Notes under the pieces: generated by a model
What the model was told of the DNA's origin: nothing
The model's database searches: none
The model's input: only the letters and a program-made list of their open reading frames with translations
Assembly (NCBI GenBank): GCA_905233625.1
Contig: CAJOFJ010000001.1
Coordinates: forward strand, 124,001 to 188,000
Origin: an uncultured Bacteroidales bacterium
Lineage (GTDB): Bacteria; Bacteroidota; Bacteroidia; Bacteroidales; WCHB1-69
DNA length: 64,000 nucleotides
Direction: 5' to 3'
In this document: piece after piece, positions 7,414 through 19,400 of the stretch
Layout: each line of letters begins with the position of its first letter
Position numbering within the stretch: position 1 is the stretch's first letter
Program-made: the position numbers and the translations under genes

Positions 7414-9465
7414 TTACCAGATATGAGCTCTTTCTTCGGGAGCCACATACATCTTGTCGCCAGGTTTGATATTGAAAGCTTCGATAAAGCCGTCGATATG
7501 CGGCAGCGTGGCATTAACACGGTATTTACCCAGTGAATGGGGATCTTCTGTCGTGCGACGAACGATTTCCTCGTCGCGGATATTGTTAGCCCATACATTG
7601 GCGTATGCCAGGAAGAAACGCTGGTCAGCAGTGAAGCCGTCCATAACATCCTGAATACCACCTTCTGCTTTAGCCTTCTGCAAAGCCTGGAAAGAGATGT
7701 TCAGACCACCATTGTCGGCTATATTCTCACCGAGGGTGAACTGACCGTTAGCAAACAAGCCGGGAGCCACTTCAATCTTGTTGAAATAATCCACCAACAC
7801 CTGGGCACGAGCCTCAAAATTCTTGCCGTCTTCTTCGGTCCACCAGTTGGACAGGTTACCCATTTTGTCATAGTTACGACCTTGGTCGTCAAAACCGTGA
7901 GTCATTTCGTGACCGATTACCACACCGATAGCGCCATAGTTAACAGCATCGTCGGCATTCATATCAAAGAACGGTGGCTGAAGAATACCAGCGGGGAAGC
8001 AGATTTCGTTGGTAGTGGGGTTATAGTATGCGTTCACAGTCTGAGGAGTCATCTGCCATTCAGTGGGATCAACGGGTTTTCCGATCTTGGACATCTGGTA
8101 CTCGTTTTCGAAACGACGGGCACGCACCACATTGGCATAGTAACTGTCCTTCTTGACTTCCAGCTTGCCGTAGTCTCTCCACTTATCAGGATAACCGATT
8201 TTCACAATGATGGCATCCAGTTTTTCTTTTGCACGCATTTTGGTGGAATCGCTCATCCAGTTGGCATTTTGGATGCGTTCTCCCAATGAGAGCTGCAAAT
8301 TATTGACTAAATTCAACATGCGCTCTTTAGCGGCGGCGGGAAAATACTTCTCCACATACAGCTGACCAACTGCTTCACCGAGGCATCCATCCACTGTCCC
8401 AACCACACGTTTCCAGCGAGGTTTAAGTTCCTGCGTACCAGACAAAACTTTTCCGTAGAAATTGAAATTGGCATCCACAAACTGCTGATTCAGGAAAGGA
8501 GCGGCACTGCTTACAACTTTGGCAGCCAAATAAGCTTTGATGGTATTCAAATCACAGATAGTCAAGATATTGCTCAATGCCGGCAGGTAATCCACCTGAC
8601 CCACATTCACGCTTTCCAGCTGACCCAGTCCTTGACCATTCAGATAAGCCTTCACGTCGATAGCGGGCATCATGGCCTGGAGCTGGTCGATAGTTCTGAT
8701 ATTATGGGTTTTGAAAGGATCGCGCATGGTATTTTTATCCATGAATTTCTCTGCCATGGAAGTTTCCAGTGCCAGTACAGAAGCGGCCAATTCATTCTCG
8801 CGGCCTTCCATGTTCACCATCTTGCCATAACCCGACAGTTTGAACATCTCAGTCAGCATTTTCACATACTCATCGCGCACATTCTGACGAGAAGCGTCAA
8901 GGTAATAGTCGCGGTCGCCAATACCCAGTCCGCTCTGCCAAACCCAAGCGATATTCATGCTGCTATTGTCGGGATCCGCCTCGCCGAAGATGCCGAAGAA
9001 GGGGCTGAGACCGTTGAGGCTCATTTCAGACAACATATTGGTCAGCTGTGATTTATCCTTCATATCAGCGATACTTTGCAGCTCGGCCTGAATAGGTTCC
9101 GCACCCTGCTCTTCTATGGTCACGGTATCCATACCGATATTATAGAGATCTCCGATTTTCTGGGCCACAGTACCTTGTTCATGCTGTTGTCCAGCGGCTT
9201 CCGTGATGATTTCCTTCAGCTGAACCTGATTGTTCTCACCCAGCACATCAAAACTGCCGTAACGAGAATATTCAGGTTTCAAGGGGTTATTTTTCATCCA
9301 GCCACCGCAGGCATACTGATAGAAATCATCGTTTGGGGAAGCGGTCGTGTCCAAATTGGCCAAGTCGATACCCGAGGTCAGTTTGGCCTCATCTTTATGG
9401 GACTTACAGCTGCTCAGAAGGCAGAAAATGGAGCAAATCATAAGCGGAATAATAACTTTTTTCAT
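7414..9465 (-). CDS. pepO: M13 family zinc metallopeptidase, lipoprotein (PepO/neprilysin-like)
   Basis: 683 residues with a lipoprotein signal (hydrophobic stretch ending LLSSC), so probably anchored in the envelope. The zinc site is complete: HEMTH at 519-523 (His519, Glu520, His523) and GENIAD with Glu580 as third ligand and Asp584. The N-terminal FYQYACGGWMKNNP is the M13 hallmark, and NAYYNPTTNEICFPAGILQ lines the substrate cleft. These enzymes cut peptides of limited size; the substrates here are unknown. The protein ends in ...AHIW, like the C-terminal Trp of the family. Confidence 0.95.
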   Translation of the reverse strand: MKKVIIPLMICSIFCLLSSCKSHKDEAKLTSGIDLANLDTTASPNDDFYQYACGGWMKNNPLKPEYSRYGSFDVLGENNQVQLKEIITEAAGQQHEQGTVAQKIGDLYNIGMDTVTIEEQGAEPIQAELQSIADMKDKSQLTNMLSEMSLNGLSPFFGIFGEADPDNSSMNIAWVWQSGLGIGDRDYYLDASRQNVRDEYVKMLTEMFKLSGYGKMVNMEGRENELAASVLALETSMAEKFMDKNTMRDPFKTHNIRTIDQLQAMMPAIDVKAYLNGQGLGQLESVNVGQVDYLPALSNILTICDLNTIKAYLAAKVVSSAAPFLNQQFVDANFNFYGKVLSGTQELKPRWKRVVGTVDGCLGEAVGQLYVEKYFPAAAKERMLNLVNNLQLSLGERIQNANWMSDSTKMRAKEKLDAIIVKIGYPDKWRDYGKLEVKKDSYYANVVRARRFENEYQMSKIGKPVDPTEWQMTPQTVNAYYNPTTNEICFPAGILQPPFFDMNADDAVNYGAIGVVIGHEMTHGFDDQGRNYDKMGNLSNWWTEEDGKNFEARAQVLVDYFNKIEVAPGLFANGQFTLGENIADNGGLNISFQALQKAKAEGGIQDVMDGFTADQRFFLAYANVWANNIRDEEIVRRTTEDPHSLGKYRVNATLPHIDGFIEAFNIKPGDKMYVAPEERAHIW

Positions 9466-9524
9466 TACATAAACTTTTATAAATCAATATTTTAGTTTAA
9501 TTTTCCCGATAAAATTTAGGAGCG

Positions 9525-9532
9525 CAAATATA
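9525..9532 (-). promoter_or_regulatory. -7 promoter element for the M13 peptidase gene
   Basis: TATATTTG on the minus strand matches TAnnTTTG. I do not see a well-spaced -33 element. Confidence 0.4.
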
Positions 9533-9595
9533 CAAAAAATAATTAGCAAATGAGAAATTTTCACTTCAGGTGCATTCATATTGAATTTTTTTTTA

Positions 9596-9603
9596 TAATT
9601 TTG
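9596..9603 (+). promoter_or_regulatory. -7 promoter element for the GT5-like gene
   Basis: TAATTTTG, 21 bases before the ATG at 9625. An ATG at 9550 would lie upstream of this promoter, so the later start is preferred. No good -33 partner is visible. Confidence 0.4.
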
Positions 9604-9624
9604 CATTTTGAAATATTATGTAAG

Positions 9625-10431
9625 ATGGGAAAGAAAGTTTTATACATTACACCGGAAATTTACCCCTATCTGGAAGAGAATTACATCTCTCATATTTGCC
9701 GTTATCTGCCGCAAGGCATTCAGGAACGAGAGAATGAAATCCGCACATTCATGCCGAAATACGGTTGTGTGAACGAGCGGAAAAATCTTCTTCACGAGGT
9801 CATACGTCTGTCTGGGCAAAACATCATCATCGAAGACACAGACCACCCGTTAATCATCAAAGTGGCCTCGTTGCAAGCCGTGAGGATGCAGATTTACTTC
9901 ATTGATAGCGAGGACTTTTTCAAGCGGAAAGCCATGTTCCGTGACGATGAGGGCAAATTCTTCGATGACAATGACTCTCGTGCCATTTTCTTTGCCAAGG
10001 GCGTCATTGAGACTGTCAGAAAATTAGGCTGGGCTCCCGATGTCATCCACTGCCACGGCTGGATCACCGCTTTGGTGCCCATCTTCATCAAGACCTGTTA
10101 CAAGGACAACCCGCTGTTCCAGGACATGAAGATGGTTTTCTCGGTATACAATGACCAGTTCCCTGAAAAATTCTCTTCGGATTTTGCCAAAAAACTGAAA
10201 TTAACAGGTATCCCAAAAGACAATACCGCCAAATTCAGAACTCCCAGCTATGACGCTCTTGTAAAAACCGCCATTGATTTTTCCGATGGTGTGGTGATTG
10301 GACATCCTAAAGCAAAGAAGACTATCCAAACCTACATGGAAAAGTCTGGACTTCCCTTACTCGTACACCCTGAAGGTGAAGACTTTATTGAACAATATGA
10401 CAATTTTTACGATCAACTTTTAGCCCAATAA
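9625..10431 (+). CDS. Short GT5-type 'glycogen/starch synthase' catalytic-domain protein
   Basis: About 268 residues starting MGKKVLYITPEIYPY. It carries the N-terminal Rossmann lobe of GT5 glycogen synthases, including PDVIHCHGWITALVP, but ends before the C-terminal lobe that holds the nucleotide-sugar site (full enzymes are ~470 residues or more). Stand-alone versions of this length are common in Bacteroidales, usually next to a DUF4270 gene as here (13 bases between stop and next start). Without the second lobe it may not be a glycogen synthase at all; a regulatory or unknown role is as likely. Confidence 0.75.
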   Translation: MGKKVLYITPEIYPYLEENYISHICRYLPQGIQERENEIRTFMPKYGCVNERKNLLHEVIRLSGQNIIIEDTDHPLIIKVASLQAVRMQIYFIDSEDFFKRKAMFRDDEGKFFDDNDSRAIFFAKGVIETVRKLGWAPDVIHCHGWITALVPIFIKTCYKDNPLFQDMKMVFSVYNDQFPEKFSSDFAKKLKLTGIPKDNTAKFRTPSYDALVKTAIDFSDGVVIGHPKAKKTIQTYMEKSGLPLLVHPEGEDFIEQYDNFYDQLLAQ

Positions 10432-10444
10432 TTTCGTCACAGCA

Positions 10445-11764
10445 ATGGCATTTATTAAAAAATTCGCACTACTGTCAGTGCTCGTTGTTTGTCTGTTTTC
10501 CTGCAAAAAAGAATTCAATGCGATCGGCTTGAACATGGAAGACGAGTTGCTAGGCACCGACATGGATACCACCTCTATCGTAGCCTATTCCGTTCTATAC
10601 GACTCCATCATCACCACCAACCTGTCCAATCAACAGCTTGGTGAATTACACGACCCTATCTTTGGCAAGACAACCGCCACTGTATATTCCCAGTTCTGCA
10701 TGTCAGGCTCTATCCCCTACTTCGGAGAAGACCCCATCATAGACTCTGTCGTACTGACTTTGCAGACCTCTAGCTACTATGGAGATACCTCGGCTGCCCT
10801 GATCTTCAATGTTTATGAGCTTTCCGAAGACCTCTACACCACTACCAGCTATTACAACAACAGCACCAGTGAGCATTATTACAATAGTCTTCTCAAAAAC
10901 CCAGGCACAAGTTATTATGTTCGGCCCAACACCAACATTTTAATCGATGAAGAGATTTTATCCCCCCATATCCGCATTCCTTTGTCAACGGATTTCGGAC
11001 AGCGACTCATTGAGGAAAGCGACTATTGGTTAACTGACGACGATTTGTTGGAAGACTTCAAAGGATTAATGATTTCCGCAACAAGCTCACACCCAACAGG
11101 TTGTCTATTTTCTTGCAATATGACCAGCTCGCTGTCAGGAATTGTAATATATTTTCACAATGCTTACAACGATGAGCTTAGCTATACCTTCCGTCCCTCC
11201 GTTTCCGGAGTAACCTACAACAATTACAATCACTACGAGTATTCCGACGCCGATCCGGATTTGAAACGACAGATCATCAACCATGAAACCAGCAATATCA
11301 GCCGACTCTATGTTCAAGCCATGGGAGGTGTGAGAACACGGGTAAATTTTCCCAACATACACAACAAATTTGCCGCTTTGCAAAACCGTGTGGTGATCAA
11401 CCGTGCGGAATTAATCATCAGCAATTACAACCCGAATGAGCAAATGTTCACCCATCCGAGCGCATTGACTATTCAAGGAGTGAAAAAAGACGGTTCCATC
11501 TACTATATTCCCGACGACGAAGTACTCAGTGCCGACGGCTTTTTCGGAGGCTCATACAACTCCAAAACAGGAGAATACAAAATACGAATTACCAAATACC
11601 TACAACAACTCATATTAAACCAAGGCGACCTTGCCGACTATTTCTACCTTGTTGTCAAAGGTTCCGGTATTCACCCCAACCGCTTGGTTTTCCATAGTAG
11701 CAATCCCGAAACAGGCTATGAAAGTCAACAATTGAGGGTGGAGATAGCGTATACGACATATTAG
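10445..11764 (+). CDS. DUF4270 family lipoprotein
   Basis: 439 residues with a lipobox (VVCLFSC) about 20 residues from the start, so an exported lipoprotein. The ELLGTD start of the mature part, the many Ser/Thr/Tyr-rich beta-strand-like stretches and the length fit DUF4270, an uncharacterised Bacteroidota family. It follows the GT5-like gene closely, and the pair probably forms one transcript. Function unknown. Confidence 0.8.
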   Translation: MAFIKKFALLSVLVVCLFSCKKEFNAIGLNMEDELLGTDMDTTSIVAYSVLYDSIITTNLSNQQLGELHDPIFGKTTATVYSQFCMSGSIPYFGEDPIIDSVVLTLQTSSYYGDTSAALIFNVYELSEDLYTTTSYYNNSTSEHYYNSLLKNPGTSYYVRPNTNILIDEEILSPHIRIPLSTDFGQRLIEESDYWLTDDDLLEDFKGLMISATSSHPTGCLFSCNMTSSLSGIVIYFHNAYNDELSYTFRPSVSGVTYNNYNHYEYSDADPDLKRQIINHETSNISRLYVQAMGGVRTRVNFPNIHNKFAALQNRVVINRAELIISNYNPNEQMFTHPSALTIQGVKKDGSIYYIPDDEVLSADGFFGGSYNSKTGEYKIRITKYLQQLILNQGDLADYFYLVVKGSGIHPNRLVFHSSNPETGYESQQLRVEIAYTTY

Positions 11765-11846
11765 TGACTAGGGATTAGATTTTAAAATAATTGCGGTGGA
11801 ACCACAAAACCCGCATAACATCAGCATAAAATTAAAAATAACATAA

Positions 11847-13361
<1,515 letters not shown>

Positions 13362-13378
13362 AACTCAAAAACGAAGCC

Positions 13379-13615
13379 ATGAAATTAGACATCACCACTC
13401 CCGGCCAGCAGCTTTTCTCCGGAGAAGCCAGTCTGGTACAGTTGCCAGGGCTGGACGGATTGTTTGAAATTCTGGAAAACCACGCTCCGATGGTGGCCGC
13501 CCTCAAAAAGGGGAAAGTCAAGGTACAGCAGAGAGATGGCAACACCGAATTCTTCGAAATTAACGGAGGCACCGCCGAAATTCTTCATAATAATATATTA
13601 GTATTAGCAGAATAA
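13379..13615 (+). CDS. atpC: F1Fo ATP synthase subunit epsilon, short form
   Basis: 78 residues, only the N-terminal beta-sandwich of epsilon (MKLDITTPGQQLFSGEA ... GLFEILENHAPMV). The C-terminal helical hairpin that inhibits ATP hydrolysis in E. coli-type epsilon (~135 residues) is absent. The short form is usual in Bacteroidota, so this is not a truncation. It lies directly downstream of atpD and 11 bases before the next gene. Confidence 0.95.
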   Translation: MKLDITTPGQQLFSGEASLVQLPGLDGLFEILENHAPMVAALKKGKVKVQQRDGNTEFFEINGGTAEILHNNILVLAE

Positions 13616-13626
13616 AATCAAAAATT

Positions 13627-15414
13627 ATGAAAACAATACGTCTTTTCCTCATTGCCCTGACAGTCATCATCATGACTGCTATCACGCCATTGTTTGGACA
13701 AAAACTCAAACCCGATGCAGTCCCTGAGGATGTCAAGCAGACGATGGATTTTGAATATTCCAATGTAAAAATCGTTTCATGGGAACTTGCCAACGATGTT
13801 TACATCGCTAATTTCAAAGAGGACAACTCTCCCGGCAAATGTTACATCAACAAAGAAGGGCAATGGCTGAAAACCGTATATCCTGTTCCCCGCGCTGAAC
13901 TGCCTTCAGCCATAACGGACTATGTAAACCAGAACTATGCCAACTATTCCATTGCCGTGTCTCAATTGCAAGAAATGCCCAATGTGCGTATTCACTATTA
14001 CGTGGAAGCCAAACCCGAAGGCGTAGGCTACGAATCCTCTATCCTGACATTCAACGAAGTGGGATCACTGATAGAACGCCACGACCCCGCCAACTTCAAC
14101 AAAGAGGCCAAGACTGTGGTGGACACCAAAGGGAACACCACCGCTTCAGCGAAGACCGACAATGATAAACAGACCGCCCAGACCTCGGCCAGCAACAATA
14201 AGAGTAACTCCAGCAGCAAATCAAGCAGCAACACAGGCAAGCCCGCTACCGCAAGCAACACCAAATCTGCTACCAACACCAGCAACAACAAGCCTGCCAG
14301 TTCAAGTGCCAAAGCCGCAACCGCATCTGCAACAGCCTCCAACAAATCTACGACAACTGCTTCTAACAAATCCACGAGCTCAAGTGCAACAAGCAAAAAC
14401 AACACCTCCAGCTCCAACACGAAACCTGCCAATCAAAATACAAAAGCTGCTGCCAACACTTCAACCAAAACTGCTGCCACTGCCAACAACTCCAAAGCCA
14501 AACCCAAAAAGGAGAAGGAAGAGAAGCCTGTTTACGATGAACGCGGCAACAAAGCTATTGATGCCAACACAGTGCCTGCCAATGTCAAGACCGCTCTTAA
14601 CAAGAAAGCACAGCGTCCCGAAAACCTCCACTGGTTCAGAGTGGATACCTTCTATGTGGCCAACTTCATTGCCCGTGAGCAGAAAAACGAAGTGTTCATC
14701 GGACCATCTGGAATATGGGTAAAAACCTACACTGTGCTTCCCGAAACATCGGTGAGTGGCAACATGGCCAAGCATTTGCAAACCTACTACAAAGGCTATC
14801 GTTTCAAGAATGCCATCAAAGAGACTCGCGCCGACAAAAAAGACGTGACCATGGTGGAAATCTACGAAAAAAACAACTACAAGCAGAAACTCGTGACCAC
14901 CTTGTTCTTTGACAAGACCGGCAAACTGTTACGCACCATCGATCCAGAATATGAAATGGGTGGACAAACAAAAGAAAGCGCAGAAGATGAGTCTTTGGAA
15001 AGATACTATGAAAAGATGAATATGTCGAACAAAGCCGACAACAACAGCGACATTCCAAAAGATGTGATGAACGCCTTCAAGACCAAATACCCGCATGTAA
15101 CGGGTGTAACCTGGGCAGAAACCGAAGACGGCAGTTATAGCGCCTCTTATTATGGTACTCGCGGCAAAGAAATTTGCATTATCAACAGTTATGGCACCAT
15201 CACCGAGACCATGACGCTGGGCAACCCCGATAACCTGCTGAGCAGCATTTCCAGCTATATCAAACAAAATCATAAGAACTGCAAGGTGGTTGAATATTAT
15301 GCAGTAAAGAAACTTGTTGAGAAAAAGAACTTCTACAAGGTCATCATTGCAGAAAAGAAAACGAAGGTGGAACACGAGCTATGGTTTACCACCTCCGGCA
15401 AGATCGTTGAATAG
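13627..15414 (+). CDS. Secreted protein with three PepSY-like (DUF2874-type) domains and a low-complexity linker
   Basis: 595 residues with a Sec signal peptide (MKTIRLFLIALTVIIMTA). Three similar modules share a DxVPxxVKxxx start and WxxxxxxYxANF strands: residues ~30-155, ~315-440 and ~475-595. The first two are joined by about 140 residues made almost only of Ser, Thr, Asn, Ala and Lys (bases ~14110-14520). The modules resemble the periplasmic PepSY-like/beta-lactamase-inhibitor-like fold common in Bacteroides. Function unknown. The gene starts 11 bases after atpC and is probably transcribed with atpDC. Confidence 0.75.
   Translation: MKTIRLFLIALTVIIMTAITPLFGQKLKPDAVPEDVKQTMDFEYSNVKIVSWELANDVYIANFKEDNSPGKCYINKEGQWLKTVYPVPRAELPSAITDYVNQNYANYSIAVSQLQEMPNVRIHYYVEAKPEGVGYESSILTFNEVGSLIERHDPANFNKEAKTVVDTKGNTTASAKTDNDKQTAQTSASNNKSNSSSKSSSNTGKPATASNTKSATNTSNNKPASSSAKAATASATASNKSTTTASNKSTSSSATSKNNTSSSNTKPANQNTKAAANTSTKTAATANNSKAKPKKEKEEKPVYDERGNKAIDANTVPANVKTALNKKAQRPENLHWFRVDTFYVANFIAREQKNEVFIGPSGIWVKTYTVLPETSVSGNMAKHLQTYYKGYRFKNAIKETRADKKDVTMVEIYEKNNYKQKLVTTLFFDKTGKLLRTIDPEYEMGGQTKESAEDESLERYYEKMNMSNKADNNSDIPKDVMNAFKTKYPHVTGVTWAETEDGSYSASYYGTRGKEICIINSYGTITETMTLGNPDNLLSSISSYIKQNHKNCKVVEYYAVKKLVEKKNFYKVIIAEKKTKVEHELWFTTSGKIVE
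14110..14520 (+). repeat. Low-complexity coding segment (Ser/Thr/Asn/Ala/Lys)
   Basis: Irregular repetition of AGCAACACC-, AAATCT- and GCAAC-like codons encodes an unstructured linker. Such tracts are prone to length change by slippage or recombination. Confidence 0.8.
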
Positions 15415-15433
15415 AAACAAATCAAGATTTTCC

Positions 15434-15463
15434 GCGGCCATGTCCTTTCCAAGGCATGGCCGC
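15434..15463 (+). terminator. Strong GC-rich hairpin after the PepSY-like gene
   Basis: GCGGCCATG (15434-15442) pairs with CATGGCCGC (15455-15463), and CCTT/AAGG inside extends the stem. No T-run follows, so it is either a terminator of the atpDC transcript or a stabilising/regulatory structure ahead of prmA. Confidence 0.55.
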
Positions 15464-15504
15464 AACTGAATAAAGCAATATCAATCAATAGTATTTAGAA
15501 AATA

Positions 15505-16347
15505 ATGAACTACATAGAAATCAAAATTCATTTCTCTTCCGCTGAACCGTGGAAAGAAATTTTCAGCTCGTTCTTAGCCGATGCCGGCTGCGAAAGTTTC
15601 ATGGACGGGGAGACCGACAATGACCTACTCTGCTATATTCCCACCAACCTCTATGATGCTAACAACATCAAGGAAATACTGGAAAATCACGGTTTAGATG
15701 TGGAAATCCAATATGAGGCACAGGAAATTGAACAGCAAGACTGGAACGCCGTATGGGAATCGAACTACACTCCCGTGCTGATTGCCGACCGATGCTATAT
15801 CCGCGCACCCTTCCATCCCGCCATGGAAAATGTAGAGTATGAGATTTTGATAGAACCTAAAATGTCATTCGGTACCGCTCACCATGAGACGACCTCCCAA
15901 ATGATTGAATATCTGCTGGAAGAAGATTTGAACGGAAAAAACGTGTTGGACATGGGAGCAGGTACTGGTGTACTGGCTATTCTCGCCTATAAACGTGGTG
16001 CTCATCCCGTTACCGCCATCGATAATGACGAATGGGCCTATAACAACAACCTCGAAAACATCGCCCGCAATCATTGTGAAGATATGGAGGTGATTTTAGG
16101 TGACGCTTCCGCACTAAAAGACAGGAAGTTTGACTTTATCATCGCCAACATCAACCGCAATATTTTGGTAAACGACATGCCAGCTTACGCCGAAGCTCTG
16201 CTGCCAGGAGGAACTATTTTATTCAGCGGCTTCTACGAAGAAAATGATTTGGAAATCATCAAGCAACGCGCAGCCGAATTCGGCATCAAATACCAATCTC
16301 ACAAGGCCAAAAACAGATGGTGCGCAATGAAAGCTATCAAAAATTAG
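15505..16347 (+). CDS. prmA: Ribosomal protein L11 methyltransferase
   Basis: 280 residues. PrmA trimethylates ribosomal protein L11 using S-adenosylmethionine. The SAM-binding motif VLDMGAGTGVLAILAYKRGA and the FIIANINRNIL catalytic loop (Asn-Ile-Asn form) are clear. The N-terminal ~100 residues form the substrate-recognition domain, including EQQDWNAVWESNYTP. A cytoplasmic housekeeping protein. Confidence 0.95.
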   Translation: MNYIEIKIHFSSAEPWKEIFSSFLADAGCESFMDGETDNDLLCYIPTNLYDANNIKEILENHGLDVEIQYEAQEIEQQDWNAVWESNYTPVLIADRCYIRAPFHPAMENVEYEILIEPKMSFGTAHHETTSQMIEYLLEEDLNGKNVLDMGAGTGVLAILAYKRGAHPVTAIDNDEWAYNNNLENIARNHCEDMEVILGDASALKDRKFDFIIANINRNILVNDMPAYAEALLPGGTILFSGFYEENDLEIIKQRAAEFGIKYQSHKAKNRWCAMKAIKN

Positions 16348-16375
16348 GTTACTGGGAACAGGTTACAGGAGACAG

Positions 16376-16444
16376 AAATTAAGAACTAAGGACTAAGAAC
16401 TAAGAGCCAAGAATTCTTAACTTTTAACTCTTACTTCTTAATTT
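16376..16444. repeat. AT-rich intergenic dyad with internal direct repeats
   Basis: AAATTAAGAA at the left end and TTCTTAATTT at the right end are complementary, with AAGAATTCTT near the centre. The left half repeats AAGAACTAAG/GACTAAGAACTAAG. This is a low-complexity dyad between prmA and the next gene, possibly a terminator. Confidence 0.55.
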
Positions 16445-16464
16445 AAAAAACAAATTCGCATAAC

Positions 16465-19400
16465 ATGAGAAGGTATATTATACTTATAATCAGCATCTTA
16501 ATATTATCATGCATAGGACTGAAGGCCCAACGTTTCACTTCTTTTACCGAAAACCCTGCCTATACCATTGAAGAGGTGAAGAGCTATTTGTCAACTGTAC
16601 CCAAAGAGCGGCAGAAAGAGGCAGATGCCCTGTTGGCACGCTTTACCGAATTCTGGAACAGCCCCTGGATGGACGACGAATCGCAGGACGTATTCATTGA
16701 TGTAGCCAACAAGATGCTGAAAAAACGTATGCGTCCCTTCCCACATTTCCAAGCATACGTGGAAGCATACTACGCATTCATGAGCAGTCCATTTAACGGC
16801 GAACTGGACACTTGGTCGAAAATCATACAATATCACATTAATGACGAGCCTACGCTGTTCAAGGACAAGATGCAGATATACACCGATTTCTTCACCCGTA
16901 ACATTCTCTATAACAGCACCAACTCACGTTGGACCGCATACGGTGACGCCGAAAACATCGGAATCGACAGGGAACCCTACATCCGCTTTGCAGATATTGA
17001 TTTAGTTGGAAGTTCAGCACATGACAGCCTGACCATTGTATCAGCCCAAGGTGACTACTATCCTTCGAGCCTGATCTTCAAAGGCAAAAAAGGAATTGTA
17101 TACTGGGACAGAGCCGGTTTGGGAGCCGATGTCAATGCGAAAATCGCCAATTATACCGTGGACGTACGTTTCCCTAAATTCACCGCCAACGATGCTACCC
17201 TCTCCTACCCCGACTATTTCAGCAGACCAGTGAAAGGCGTGCTGGAAGAAAAAGCCGGACTGGCCACCACAGAAGAGAAAGCCACATACCCCCGTTTCCG
17301 TAGTAACGACGAACGTATTGCCATCAATGATATATACCAAAATGTAGATTACATCGGGGGATTTGAATTGCGAGGAAACTCCATTCAAGGCTATTCAGAC
17401 GGAGAAAACCTTTCGCAAATTTTTGTCAAAAAAGACGGCAAGGTGATTGTCAAAGTCTATTCCAGAAACTTTTTGTTCAAACCCGGCAATGTCTTGGCGG
17501 AAGATGCCAGTATCCGTATTCTTATCGACGAAGACTCTATTTACCATCCTGCGGCTAATTTCAAGTACAATGAGACCACCAAAGAATTGCTGATTTCAAG
17601 ACCCAAGCAAGGTGTGGGCAGAACTCCCTTCTTCGATTCCTATCACAAAATGGATATCACCGCAGAGGCAATCTTCTGGAAGACCGACGAAGAACGTATT
17701 GAATTCAAGCCCATTGTGGGTATGACCAGCGAAAGTCCCGCCTTTTTCGAGTCACAGAATTTCTTTGACCCAACCATAATGCGTAAGATATGGGGCTTTA
17801 ACGAGGTAAACCCACTGTTCACCCTGTGGGAATTATTCAAAACCAACAAATACGAACCCTTGCACTTGCATGAAGTGGTATCCTGGTTCAAGAAATCGGA
17901 AGTCGATATGAAAGCCCTGCTGATAGACTTCGCTGCGCGAGGCTTTATAGAGTACGACATCATCAATGACAAGATTATTTATCGTAAGAAAATCTCCCAA
18001 TACCTCAACAATGACGTGCGACGCAAAGATTATGACAACATCATTCTGGAATCCAAGACACACTATGCATCTTACGATTTGGTTTCCAAAGACTTACGAG
18101 TTACAGGCTGTGAATTCTTTGTACTGAGTGACGCACAGATTGTCAATGTGTATCCCGCTAATGAAAAAGTAACGGTCAAGAAAAACCGCGACATGGTCTT
18201 TTCAGGCCGAATCGTGGCTGGCTTGTTTGATTTTGTAACCCATAACTGTGTTTTCAACTATGACAAATTCCAGGTGGATATGAATGTGATTGACTCCATG
18301 ATCATGTATGTTCCCGATGAACACGGGCCAGTCAACATATACGGAGAACACAAATTACGCAAGTTGCAAAGTCCCATTGAGGAGTTGGCGGGCACTTTGT
18401 ATATTGACGTTCCTGGCAACAAGTCCGGCACGGTGGACTACCCCGACTATCCCATTTTCGAAGCCCGCAAAGGTGGCAAAGTGTACTATGACAAGCCTCA
18501 AGTGCTGGGAGGAGTATATACACGCGACCGTTTTTACTATGCAGTGGACTTGTTCCGTGTGAAAAACCTGGACAATTTTGAAATTGACTCCATGAAATTT
18601 ACTGGAGCGCTGGTATCTGGCGGTATCTTTCCCGATATTCGCGAACCCTTGCAGGCACGACCGGATTTCTCGCTGGGATTTGTACACCATACATCCGCAT
18701 CGGGTCTCCCCTGCTATGAGGGCAATGGCAACTATTCAGGAACTATTGATTTGAGTTACAGAGGACTAAGAGGACGAGACGGCACTATCAATTATCTCAC
18801 TTCCGTTACGACCTCCGACAGTCTGGTGTTCTATCTGGATTCCTGCAACGCATCGGTTATCCATCATGAGGTGGCCGAACAGGAAAGCGGCACGGAATTT
18901 CCGCCGGCCACAGTGGACAACGCCTATTTGCACTGGACACCTTACCAGGACAAATTCTATGTCTATACCATTGAGTCTCCAATGAGTATTTTCCGGGAAA
19001 CAGAGCTGACGGGCAATTCTATGCTGACTCCAAGCGGCATGTTTGGCTCCGGCACACTGCGTTTCAAAGGAGCAGAAATCGACTCACGTTTGTTTGCCTT
19101 CAAACACCATGAACTACAAGCCGACACCTCCAGTTTGAGACTGTTCAACCTGAACACGGGAGAGTTGGCTTTCCGTACCGACAACTACAACTCTCATGTC
19201 GACTTCAAGACACGCAAGGCATCCTTCAAGTCCAACGGAAGTGCCTCTGAGGTGGTTTTCGTGAAAAATGAAATCAGGACCAATGCTTCCGCTTTTGACT
19301 GGGATCCTATTGACGAGACCATATTGCGCTTCAAGTGGGATGACCCGCACAAGGATGTGGATATTGACAACACCCCCACTCGTGAGCTGATTGAAATGCA

